64,000 nucleotides of DNA, taken from positions 1-64,000 of the forward strand of contig JAAVTG010000642.1 of NCBI GenBank assembly GCA_011947345.1. The letters run 5' to 3'. The translations under genes were made by a program, and so were the position numbers. How positions within the stretch are numbered: position 1 is the stretch's first letter; every line of letters begins with the position of its first letter. The DNA comes from Phytophthora quininea (Eukaryota; Oomycota; Peronosporomycetes; Peronosporales; Peronosporaceae). Below the pieces are notes generated by a model that did not search any database, was not told where the DNA came from, and was given only the letters and a program-made list of their open reading frames with translations. This document shows positions 22,659 to 34,151 of this stretch, piece after piece.

Positions 22659-25317
22659 TCAGTAATGGCGATCGATTACAAGTGCGTACTCACATTGCGC
22701 AACGGTGAAGCTTGTCGTAAAGCTGGACTGGTTAGCTTGCTTTGTGTCGTTCGATTGACAGCGTCTGCAACGCGCGTTGGTACCTTTGCGAATCTGAATA
22801 ATTTCGCACATGCTGCATTGCGGAGGAGGACTAGGAGTCGCTTCCTCGGTTGCCATCGACCTTTCTGAATCGCGTTGCGTGGATATGGTTGGAGATGTCG
22901 GCAAATTCGACGCACTAGTTGAGGCGTGATCTGGATCAGTTGGTATTACGACCAACACTTGGTCGCTTTGAGTGGCATCTATATGCACATCAAGGCGCGT
23001 TAGAGCTTACAGTACCTAGTATAAAAACAGCTAGGGATATTACCGCCAGCCGAAGTTGCATTCGTGTCTGATGATGCTTCGCCTCCGTTCATTTGGGGTG
23101 GACATGCAACGGGAGGTTCATCAGACTCGTCAGTCAAATCGACAACAGCAACAGACCAGGTGATCTGAGGGCTTCGCGGGCAAGGCGGCACTGGGGCATC
23201 CGCGGGGTATTGAATGATCTCGTTCGCATTGACTACGTGGCTAGGCCGCCATCTTTGGTTGTTGTGGCCGTCGTCCAGCCGAAGAAAAACTCAGCGGCAC
23301 TGACTGCTGCCAAGCGGAAAGCCTCGCGGTGATCTTCGTGACTCCGCAACCGATCTCGACTCGTCCGACGATAAATTTCCAATGGTGGCGCCGAGTGCCA
23401 CGAAAGTAGCTTGTCTGGCGGTACAGTGACGAAGAACTTGAACGCATCTTAAAATTGTTCCAAGCGCGGAGAAAGTGCAGCTTAAATCCAAGTCATCGCC
23501 GAGTCTAGAGCGATATAGTGCGAGGGATTTCTCCACGTCGTGCTTTAGCTCCCGCCATAAGACCGCCTGCGTTCTGAGCGTCTTGATCACCACTTCGAAG
23601 AGCACTGCGATACTCGAGCCCTCGGCCTTGAGCCATGTACGGCGTTCGACCATCACCTTGATCGTCCCGTCCCGCATTATCATGTGCATGTATGGCGCAC
23701 ACGAACGCTCGATTTTTCTCGACAAGAAAGATACCATTGCACTTTCCGAGGCCTCTTGGTGATATTCATAATGGCTTCGAGTTGCCTCGGCAACTCCTGG
23801 ATAAACTGGGATAGCAGACGCTGGAGAAATGAGTCGTGAAACGAGAAAATTGGTTCACTGCCAAGGTACGCATCACGTAATGTATACTTATGAGAAGCTG
23901 GTGATGGCTCTCGGTTCGTCTCGACAGGAACAGAACGTTGAGCGTTCCCTGCAGACTCTGTTTGTTGCCGGCTGCGAGGTGACTCAGGGACGTTTAGTCT
24001 CAGGTCTGTCCTTGCATTATCATCCCAGTAGCGGTCGTCATCGAAGAAGCTGCCAAGCTCTTCTCGTCTACTTTCTTGAAGCCTCCGAGGTCCATAATCG
24101 TATTCGAGATAACCTCGATAATTCCCTTCGTAGCTGTCGTTTTCAAATAATCGTGGATACAAGGGCGCGCGGTGAAAAGTTGCATACCGGTAGGTGTGAA
24201 ATTCATCTCGTCCGGAATATTCATCCAAATAGGCTGACTGAAGGCCATAACGCTGGAAATCACGATCGTTTTCGTCTGGGCGGTGGATCCATCTCGGTGA
24301 ATCTCGGTCGACTACAGCTTCATCAATCCACCTGTAGTTGGGCCCCCGCGTTTGTTGGTGATGCTGTGGAAACTGTCGTGGTGGCGAGCGTCTAAATGAA
24401 TTGCCACTAGTTCTGATCATCTCCGATGTCTCGCGAAGGTTGTGCTGCGGCAAACTGCCGCGACGTGCAGTAAACACAGATTCGCGCCTCGAATTAAATA
24501 GATTGACCGAACGACGGCTGCCTCGCATCGAACCACCATCTCGCGAGTTACAAAACACTTGCCGTGCTTCATTCGAGTACGACATGCGGCGGCGAGCGGG
24601 TCTACATTCAACGCCTGCATGAGTCGAATTCATCCGGTACTCAGGCCGCTGTCTTGCTGCTCCTGCCGAATTGGAGCTAGCCGATTCCCTGGCCCTTTCA
24701 CTCGTTTGGTGGTAACACGAGGTCCGACTCTCCCTGTTGCACGCCGCTGTTTCATTTTCTTGGAAGGCGCTGAAATCCTTTTCGGAAGAACGCTTGTGTC
24801 GTTTCCTTCTTCTCTCCTCACTTTGAAATGCTCTTGCGGTACCCCTATCTCTAAGCCGCTTGCTTTTGGCCGACGGTCCTGTTTCAATCGCTAAGGTCGC
24901 CATGGTAGGGCACTTTCTCCGGGGAATTACAAAATCGTCATCCATATCTTCACCTTCGGTGTCAGTTTCTTCTCCAGATGCTGCGTCGTGGAATGGGAGG
25001 TTACTTGCAGGCGTTACTTCGATGCAGGCATTGGAAAATTGAGTTGATCCGCTCTGCGTATTATCTCCTCGAACTGGCACCTCAGACTTCACTTGGCACT
25101 GTAGCTTCAACGCACGATACTTCTGGCAGGTATCGCTGTCTTCGCAGTACCTCACGTAAGAGTTCAATAGCCCTTTCCTGCAAAACGGGTTTAAACACTG
25201 GCGCCTTGGTTCTTCATCACGGATGCCGCCACTGCTTTCTGTTTCACCTGCCGCTGTTCGCTCAATCGCTGCGACCTTCGCTAAGGCGGCTGCAACTTCT
25301 TTCCCGTGCTGAACCAT
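22659..25317 (-). CDS. Zinc-knuckle protein A, paralogue of protein B
   Basis: Unrecognised family. N-terminal zinc knuckle C-x4-C-x11-C-x5-C (QCLNPFCRKGLLNSYVRYC...C), acidic DMDDDFVIPRRK, a long basic Arg/Ser/Tyr-rich disordered middle, then a conserved block starting FSFHDSFLQRLLSQF and LEAIMNITKRPRKVQWY, through DLDLSCTF and ending GRVEIGCG...HREAFRLAAVSAAEFF, which resembles the end of a double-stranded RNA-binding domain. After an intron (GTAATA...ATATAG) a second Cys finger follows: C-x2-C-x12-C-x2-C (QCSMCEIIQIRKGTNARCRRC). Protein B shares this whole order and the same intron position and phase. Frame slips occur at the T run 23713-23717 (plus strand), near 23390 and near 23240. Nuclear RNA or chromatin binding is a guess from basic, zinc-finger and dsRBD-like features. 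Confidence 0.65.
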
Positions 25318-25426
25318 TGTGGTGCGCTTTAATATTGTGCGGGGTCATTTCCCATCTCAGCGTCCAGGAGAATTGACAGACATTGACCAAGGTAAGCAAA
25401 TGCAACGGTCAGTCCATGTTCTCCTT

Positions 25427-28344
25427 TTATGAGTACACGGCTAGCATCTCCTCAATCTCTAGGCGGCAGATTGGGCACCTCGTCAGTTCTTCACGGCTGG
25501 AGCAGGTCTTGCACAGACACAGGTGACGACATGGTAAGCACAGAATGCTCTTCTCGTTCGACAGACAGATCACGCAAAGCTTGAGCTCGTTTTGCTCTTC
25601 GACTTGCCGATCGAGTTTCTTCTGCATTTCAAGCGCCTTCTCTTCTTTGGCGGAGCGGACCCGGCCCAAGGTTTTCTCCAGCAGATGCTCACATGCTTTT
25701 AGTTCATTCATGCTGAGGTTCACGAGTGTTGCTGACGTTAGGTGGTTTAATGTCGACTGAAGAGAGGTGTCCCCACCCACTTGTGGCTCCTTTAAGTGTT
25801 GGAGCTGTTGGCGGGACTCTAAAGATCTAGCGTCAAACGTCTGCTCTTTTTGCTTTAGGTGTTTGCGCAGCATAAGTAATTCCTTCATCAACGAGTCGTG
25901 ATGTTCTTCGTGGTCTTCGTATCCGTGCAGTTGGGTCTGCAGTAAGTCGTTCTCAAACAGCAATCCGTCGCGATCTCGTTCCACGCGATCAATCAACAAG
26001 TTTAGCTTCTGGTTGTTGTGACTTAATTGTACAATGCGGCGGCGTGCAAACGCAACTTGCTCCTGCAATTCTCGGTTGCGGTGGATCAGGTCCTCGCAAT
26101 ATCTCCGCCATGGTTTTTCAACGTCGTCATCTCCATCGCTGGGTGCATTCCACGGAAACTCTGGTAAGCGCACTCAATCGCTGCGTCATCGGCAAATGAC
26201 TCTGCATTAGGAGCCACTCCTAGAGGTGGGGAACTCATGTGACACCTTGCATCAAGGTATCCATTTCTTGGAGCGACTTCATCGAAAAAGCTTGCTCTAG
26301 TAGATCAGGAGCTTGGAGTTCCCGTTCGCTAGCGCTATTGAAGCTTTCATCATGTTCGTTCCCCACTCGTTTGCAAAGTGCACTTCAAACTCGTCTCCAA
26401 CAGCCCGCTCACCCCAACCTAGAGGCATCATGAGGTCATCTCTGCGCTCAATCTCGTTTTGCTCTCGAATGTCCATACTATCTGCAGACAGCGTCTGGGA
26501 TACCGTCGGATTGAACGGCGCATACTCGACCTGAGGGCTAACAACCCACTCTCCGTCGCTACTTTCCTCCTCATCACTATCACAGTAAAGGTTGTGCTGC
26601 TGTGTTTCGACGTTCATGACCATCCTTCTCTCTGGGGAGTAAACCTCTCGATTCTACGAGCATCAATTGCCGGAGAGTTCATCATGAAGGGGTTTCTAGC
26701 TAGTATTGCACCGGGACGCTCTACATCTGTCTGGCGATGTTCTTCGGCGGGCGATTTCACTTGGTACTGCCGGAACAAATTCCCTCTGATCCTACCGAAT
26801 GGGCCTCTGCCCCATGTCAGTCCATCCACCGCCGAAGCGCACCGCCTTGACATCTCCGGATCATCAAATTCGAGGAAAGCGTGCCCCTTAGTGCGCCCAG
26901 TCGAGCTCGCCGACGGAATCACCACCTGGATGGGGTCTCCGATCATACAGAACAGATTGCAGGACAGCACCTCCATCAGTTCCTCTGTTCTATCCATTGA
27001 CACCTTTGGCAAGTTCGTCAGCACGCAAACGCTGTTGAAGCACGTTCCTGGGCGCGCATTTCCGAACTCGAATTGCGCCATGTCAAACACCGGCCATTTA
27101 AATGGGAGAAAGGACCGCTGCTCCAAGTTAGGGGCGCAAAGCTATAGCTTTCCTGAGAGTGATCGACCGCCGCCATCCAATTCTCTTCGCCTCCATGCAT
27201 GACGTCGACATGCGCGTCGCACACCATCTTCACCAATGACATGAAAATGTCCACGTACGCCAGTTCGCAGTCAGAATCGTAGTGATCGATCTCTAGTATG
27301 CCCGCTTCGAGCGCAGCACGCGTAACGGTCTCGTGGAAACCCAGGCGCAATAGATTCCCTAGCATGGCATTTTTAATGGCGCGAGCTTTCGACGCGTTGA
27401 TGGCTCGATTTGAAGCGTCCATCACCTCGCCCTGTTCCAGGTCCAAATCCTCAATCTCATTTCCAACCGCGTTATCTGGTAAATCCAGAGGAGATTCACT
27501 GCCGTGGATATCACTATCACCATTTAACTCGTGGCTTTCAAGTTCGTGAGGTCCATTGACTAAAGACGTCACCATGGCGCCTTGAGCAAGAAACCCATCA
27601 ACATCTTCTATCCTTTGAAGCTCCAGATCGCCCACACTCTCCGTCTCAGTGCCGTCTTCTTCCTCGTCCAAATCGTCGTCTACATCACTGCTCAACGTGC
27701 TCTCTTCGCCATCTTCCGCACTAAGATACTGCTCCGACAGAGAGTCACTTCTCACTGGCACAAAGGTAGAAGTAGTCTCTAACGTCTGCAACTGAGGTCG
27801 TTGCTGCATCTCCAAGTCATTCATATCCCTCCTTTCGGCGCGGTCCACCGCAGACCACAACCTCGCTGTACGAGCAATCAGCGTTCGGATCTCGGCTGCT
27901 TCACTCTCAATCTCCACTGCAAAGCTTCCTACGTCGCTCCGACGATCCGGAGACGCAGTAGCAACGGCAGCTTCTCCTCCGTCTAAAATATACAAGGAAT
28001 AACAGCATAAATCAGTACTCCAGCTACATATCTTCTAACTAAACTGCACTCACTGCTCTGCTCTTGGAGACTCCTACGTCTGCGTCTCGCTCTCTCCATC
28101 AGCTGCTGGAAACCTCCTGCTCTCCGCTCTTGTTTCTCTCTCTCCTGATCTCTTGTAGGCACAGACTCGGCAGTAAATCTTCAAACGTCGTCTCTTCGTC
28201 GTCACTGTCGCTGTCGCTCTCCGTCTTATCCAATGGGAACTGCGTCGCAGTGCGCACTTCGTCTTGTTGATTGGAGGCCTCCGAAGTGGCTTCGGACGCC
28301 GAGAATGGCGTCTGCAAGTCGCTGGTAATGACTGGAGACCGCAT
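25427..28344 (-). CDS. RING-finger E3 ligase-like protein with RRM-like domain
   Basis: Read through six one-base slips this is a single gene of about 940 residues. Order: acidic/Ser-rich N-terminus (KTESDSDSDDEETTFEDLLP), a basic stretch, one intron (28050s to about 27985), an acidic region, a helical LGNLLRLGFHETVTRAALEAG segment, an RRM-like domain (CVLTNLPKVS...TKGHAFLEFDDPEMSRRCASAV), a short region with DSDEEESSDGEWV, a coiled coil, and a C-terminal C3HC4 RING (LCVICLSNEKSILCLPCRHLC...C...CPIC). RING proteins transfer ubiquitin from E2 enzymes; the RRM suggests RNA or protein binding. Slips lie near 26173, 26255, 26306, 26621, 27131-27134 and 28133-28135, nearly all at short homopolymers. 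Two or three adjacent genes would be an alternative, but unbroken coding on both sides of each slip favours one. Confidence 0.65.
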
Positions 28345-28633
28345 CGAAGTGATTTAGGAGCTTTATTGGCGTCTACTGCAGCGAATTCTACGACTGTGAG
28401 CCTGACTCTTGGACAGATCGATAGCTTGGCGAGTTGTGATCAAGCGCGTTGCGGCGCTGGGTCGACGCGACGCGTGTGGAGAGGGAGACGATCGACGCAG
28501 CGCAAGCGACTGATAGGGATTGTAACCAACGCGCCTTTTTTGATAATGCTTATAGAAAACTAGCACTACTTCTAAAACAATCGCAAAACTTGTCCACCGA
28601 GATTGATGCTGTGGACGCTGGGTGGACATATTT

Positions 28634-29750
28634 TTACTTTTTGCAATGTCGATAACGCCGTCTGAAGTGATCGGAGCGAGCTCGAGTGTAGTGGCGACGT
28701 CTTGCAAGCTCCCTAACACCGTCGCCAATGCTGCTATCAAGCCAATGCTGGTCTCAACTCGCTCGATACGGCGGCCGTCTTCATCAAAGAAGAAGGTGAG
28801 CGAGCACTTGCAGCGCAGTCGAGCGTCCGTGAGCTTCCTGCGCAGTGATCGATGCTCTTCAAGTTCGCATTCCCGAGTGCGGATGCTCGATGTCACCAAG
28901 CGAGAGAACACTCGCCGCATTGTGAACTTGGTGATCGTCAAGTTGAGCGTCGCCGCCAAGCGCATCGTGCCGGGGCTACCTCTTTCACTCTGTCGAGTTG
29001 GATCAGAGGATTGCCAAAGTACGTAGAGTAGCGTGTCAACTGCTCGAGCAGTGCGTCAACTCCGTGGACGTCTCCCATGGAGACCCCGTCGACGACCGAA
29101 TCCCTCAGAGACATCAAGCTGCGTCGAATGTCCGGGTGTTTGACCATTTCGTCGGCACCTGCCATGCTCCACGGAGAGCGGAAACACGTCTGCAGAAGCT
29201 GGAACACTTCGGTCGTGATCGACCAAGGGTTCTGCTTGCCGACTTCGTCGGAAGTTAGACACCGTCGCTGCCGCTTTAGGGCGCGGATCTCTTGCTGCAG
29301 CTGCTTCACGCCGTTCTCAAGGTCCTGAAAGCGCTGCTGCTGGCGATTGCGGTAGCGAGCTTGGTTGATTCGGCACTGCTGCTGGCGGCTTAAACGGTTG
29401 CGCTGGCGCTTGCGTGAGCCGACATATTTCCTCGTCTCTCGAGAGCTTCGCGACATCATCTTCGCGAACGTTCCTTTCTGCGCGGACTCAGCAGCGAAGA
29501 GACTGCGATGTTCATCCACACCAAGACTGCTGACTGGCAATGGGGTGCAGTCAGACGCGAGACGGCCACCAAGTAGTTCGTTGGAGTAATCCAGCCGAGT
29601 ACTGAAACTGTCGGCGTTTGCCTTGAAACTGGAAAACATGGTGGTTCTGAGCGGAGAATTGAGTAATGAGGACAACGGACTGGCAGCGAATAAGCCTGAC
29701 AAAGGCCATGCTTGAACAACATCTTCGGATGGTGTCGACACAACTGACAT
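28634..29750 (-). CDS. Oomycete bZIP transcription factor, Cys-variant basic region
   Basis: About 370 residues. N-terminal half is Ser/Leu-rich; the basic region reads RNRLSRQQQCRINQARYRNR and continues into a leucine zipper (FQDLENGVKQLQQEIRALKRQ). The position of the DNA-contacting Asn in canonical bZIPs holds Cys, with Arg eight residues later: the C-R-x-N-Q-A-R-Y-R form known from oomycetes. The C-terminal half (FQLLQTCFRSPW..., LTFFFDEDGRRIERVE) is the usual oomycete extension. One base is short near 28970 (GG for GGG), joining VKEVAPG to TMRLAATL. The C-terminus is uncertain: the open frame reaches 28363, but restoring one A in the run before 28636 gives a stop at 28634, leaving room for the next gene's 5' end. 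Divergent from exportin-1. Confidence 0.75.
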
Positions 29751-30622
29751 CGGTCGTAAACAGCGATAGACACAGCTGACGGAGCGCTACCCGAGTGCAG
29801 AGTCGCGTCAAGTGTGACAAATTGCTCTCATCGATTGTGATCCTCGATCAGAGCTGTCGCTATGGGGCGAAGGCGAGGTGAGTAAGAGTAAAGAACTCGG
29901 TTCTGTTTGAAAGTGGCGACGAGTTTTCTTGCAAATCCATTTGCGATCCCTTCGCCATCAACTGCTGTCGACGTCGACTGCATCTCTTCAGCATTTGCTC
30001 TAGAAGCCACGGCTGGCTCGTTCCGTGACCATAATCACCTGACGTGGGCAGTCTCTCTACGACGTATTCCTTGGCATCCACAGCTCATTGCGCTTCGGTT
30101 GCTGTAAAGGTCCTCAGTCCGATTAGTCACTGCCCATCTTGCTGCAGTGAAAGAAGAGTGCCTAGGACACTTTGCCGCCGGCAGTCTTGCTGCAGCAGCC
30201 CTATGAAGTCGTTCAGGTTAGTCAGGCCAAGCCACTGAGACCACCGAAGTTGAAGCACATGTAGCCATCTCGATGTCCAGTTTCAGCCAATCAAATCGAA
30301 TGCGTCGACCATTAAGTACGAGTCAAGATTCCAACACAAAACAAAGCGCCAGCAGCAAGCCAGACAGCAGCCGAGTGTTCCGCTGCGTTCCCGGCCCTCT
30401 CTGCGCGTCCCCTCGGCCCCGTCAACGACTCCCGTGGCCTCCCAAGCGTCTGCTGCTACTGCCCAAAGACTTACAAGCGTCTGCGTCTCGTCCTCGAAGC
30501 CTTCTGGACGTTGAAAGGTGCGGCCGGACAGTTTGAACAGATATGACACGTCAATTACATCTTTTGGTGACGTTTTTGATTATTTCTTCGCAGTAGAGAA
30601 CAACAAACAAGACTCGACCAAG
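29751..30622. other. Divergent promoter region, bZIP / exportin-1
   Basis: About 870 bp between divergently oriented genes. Short frames on both strands show no family resemblance. It presumably holds both promoters and 5' untranslated regions; no core motif is claimed. Confidence 0.5.
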
Positions 30623-33600
30623 ATGGAAGCCGTCGGCCAGAAGCTGCTGGACTTCTCGCAGCCCTTCGACGTGGCGGCGCTGGACCAGGTCGTGGCCTGC
30701 ATGAACGACCCTAAGAGCCCGCACCAGCAGATGGCCAACCAGATCATGGTGGCGCTGCAGGAGCACCAGGACTCGTGGACGCGCGCCTCGGACATCCTGG
30801 AGCAGTCCAACAGCGTGCAGACCAAGTTCTTCGGCCTGCAGATCCTGGAGGACGCCATCCGCTACCGCTGGAAGATCCTGCCCAAGGACCAGCGCGAAGG
30901 CATCAAGAGCTACATCGTCGGCAAGCTGCTGTCGATCTCGTCGAATGAGAACTCGCTGCACGGCCAGCGCATGTTTGTCAACAAGCTGGACCTCGTGCTG
31001 GTGCAGGTGCTGAAGCACGAGTGGCCCCAGAACTGGCCGTCGTTCATCACGGACATTGTCAACTCAAGCAAGACGTCCGAGATCTTGTGTGAGAACAACA
31101 TGACGATTCTGAAGCTGCTGAGTGAGGAAGTGTTTGACTTTTCGAAGGACCAGCTGACGGAGCAGAAGACCAAGACGCTGAAGGAGAGCCTCAACCACGA
31201 ATTCACGCAGATTTTCCAGGTGCGTTTGTTAATTGCGAAGTAGTAGGTTGCGATAGAGTGGAGTGTGCTGACTGTGCGTTGTGTTTTGCGGCAGTTGTGT
31301 GAGTTTGTGCTGAACAAGTCGACGCACGTCCCTCTGCTGCAGATTACGCTGCAGACGCTGCTTCGATTCCTGAGCTGGATTCCTCTCGGCTTCATCTTTG
31401 AGACGGACCTCATCAAAATCCTAGTCACAAAATTCCTAGCGACGAACGTTTTCCGCAACGACACGATCAGCTGTCTGAGCGAGATTGCCCAGCTGCGAGA
31501 CATCCCTGAGCAGTATAACAACGTGTATGTTCAGCTGTACATGGGCGTACTCAACGAAGTGGGCAAGATCCTGCCGCCGGGCAGCTCGTTCACGCCGTTC
31601 TGGGAGCAAGACGAGGTGTACGTGCAGCGTCTCAGTATCTTCTTCACCAGCTTCTTCCGGTACCACATGCAAGTGATCGAGCGACCGATCACGGCGCCGA
31701 ATGATGAGCCCCACCAGGCCCTCTTGGCAGGTTTCACGTACTTGGTGTGCATTGCCGAGGTCGACGACGACAGTATTTTCAAGATCTGTCTTGACTACTG
31801 GCACTACTTCACGCGGGATCTGTACACGGTAGACCAGAACCAGATGAACCCTCTTGCAGGCTTCCAGAATGCAGGCAAGAGCCGACGTGAGCTCGTAGCC
31901 CCGTTATGAACCGCGTGCGTCACGTGATGATTTCGAAGATGGTAAAGCCGTCGGAGGTCCTTATTGTTGAGGATGAGAATGGCGAAATCGTGCGCGAGAC
32001 GACCAAGGACACGGAGGCATTGTCCCAGTATAAGACGATGCACGAAACGCTTGTGTACCTGACGCACTTGAACTATGATGACACGGAGACGATCATGCTG
32101 GAGAAGCTCACGGCTCAGGTCGAAGGCACGGAATGGTCCTGGAACAATTTGAACACGCTGTGCTGGGCGATCGGCTCGATCTCTGGTGCCATGAGCGAGG
32201 AGAACGAGAAGCGGTTCCTAGTGACTGTGATCAAGGATCTGCTGGGTCTGTGCGAGATGAAGCGAGGAAAGGACAACAAGGCGGTGGTCGCTTCCAACAT
32301 CATGTACGTTGTCGGCCAGTACCCGCGTTTCCTGCGCGCACACTGGAAGTTCCTGCGTACAGTCGTCAACAAACTGTTTGAGTTCATGCACGAGCTCCAC
32401 CCTGGGGTCCAGGATATGGCTTGTGATACCTTCCTCAAGATCTCGCAGAAGTGCCGTCGTAAGTTTGTCGTTCTGCAGAGCGGCGAGACCCGTCCGTTTG
32501 TGGAGGAGTTGCTCGAAGAGCTGCCTCGTATTGTGTCAGATCTGGAGACTCACCAGGTGCACACGTTTTACGAGGCTGTGGCCGCCATGCTGGCAGCTGA
32601 GAACGATGCTGGTCGTAAGGAAGTGCTTCTTGGCCGCTTGATGAACCTGCCCAACGAGGCTTGGAAGTCGATCATGTCCCAGGCGTCTCAAGACGTGAAC
32701 ATTTTGTATGACAGTCGGGGGATCAAGGAAATTGTCAAGATTATTCGTACGAACGTGAAAGTGTGCAAGGCAATCGGACCGAACGGCTTCAATTCCCAGA
32801 TGGGCTACATTTTCCAGGACATGTTGAACGTGTACGTGGCGTACACGCAGCGCATTGCTGCGATGGTAGAACAGGGCGGGGAGATCCAAGTCAAGACGTC
32901 AGAAGTGCGCTCTCTACGAAGTGCGAAGAAGGAGAGTCTGCGTCTCATGGACGCCTTTGTGGAGCACACTGCTAGCGATGACTCATCGCGGCAGTTCGTA
33001 GCCACCCACTTTCTGCCCAAGCTCTTGGAGACGATTCTGTCAGACTACCAGAACACAACGCCCAGCGCAAAGGAGGCCGAGGTACTGAGTTTGTTGGCAA
33101 CAAGCATCAACAAACTCAAGAACATCATTGCGCCGACCGTTCCGATGATCCTCGAGGCCGTGTTCGAGTGTACCCTGCAGATGATCACAAAGAACTTTGA
33201 GGACTTCCCAGAGCACCGCGTCAACTTCTTCAAGCTGCTGCAGGCAGTCAACGACTTCTGCTTCGAGGCTTTGTTCAGCATCCCTCAGGAGCACCAGAAG
33301 CTGGTGGTGGACTCGATCATTTGGGCCTTCAAACACACGGAGCGCAACGTCGCAGACACGGGTCTGGCCACGCTGTTTGCGCTGCTGCTCAACATCCAGG
33401 AGAACCCTCAGATTGCCGCTGGCTTCTACAGATCGTTCTATTTGCTGTTGCTGCAGGACATTTTGGCAGTGCTGACCGACCGTCTCCACAAGTTCGGCTT
33501 CAAGCTGCATGCCGCCATTCTGCGTCACATGTTTTCTATCGTGGAGAACAACCAGGTTGCGATCCCTCTGTGGGAGTCGGCCCCCAACGCAGGGTCCATG

Positions 33601-33991
33601 CCTCCCGGACAGACAAACTCGGTGCGTTTGATGGTACTCGATGTTGTTTTGTTGGGTATACTGACTGTACTATTTCTTTTGCCAGGCCTTCCTCAAGGAC
33701 TACGTCGCCAACTTGATCGGCACGTCGTTCCCGAATCTGTCGCGGGCGCAGGTCGTCGAGTTCGTGGCTGGCTGCTTCGACATGACCAAGGACCTGCCCA
33801 CGTTCAAGAAGCACCTGCGCGACTTCCTCGTCAACATTAAGGAATTTGCGGGCGAGGACAACGCCGAGCTGTTCCTGGAGGAGAACCTCGCGCGGACGCA
33901 GCTGCAGGAGAAGCAGGACTTGGCTGCGAAGCTCGCGGTTCCAGGTTTGGTGAACCCGAACGAACGCCCCGATGAGATGGCGGACCTGTAG
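30623..33991 (+). CDS. XPO1: Exportin-1 (CRM1), nuclear export receptor
   Basis: Three exons (30623-31219, 31295-33621, 33686-33991) give about 1,076 residues, close to the 1,071 of human XPO1. It is a HEAT-repeat importin-beta family protein that exports cargo with leucine-rich nuclear export signals together with Ran-GTP. Recognisable stretches: [20 protein letters not shown] near the N-terminus, [83 protein letters not shown] and [16 protein letters not shown] at the end. One base is missing from the C run at 31899-31902 (natural GTAGCCCCC before GTTATG); otherwise the gene is clean. Loss of function of this single-copy essential gene is implausible, so this slip argues for consensus error. 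Start chosen at the family-like [16 protein letters not shown]. Confidence 0.93.
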
Positions 33992-34151
33992 GTGAACGTA
34001 GGAACCGAGGACACATGCAGAGAGATGCAAAGAGGCGACGACTTTCATGCCAATAAGTGCTGGACAAAAAGCTCTTTTTAGTCGTTGTATCGAAATATCG
34101 GCACCATTTCTTTTATCCAGCAGACCGAAAGACCGCCGTTGGCAGTCTGCC

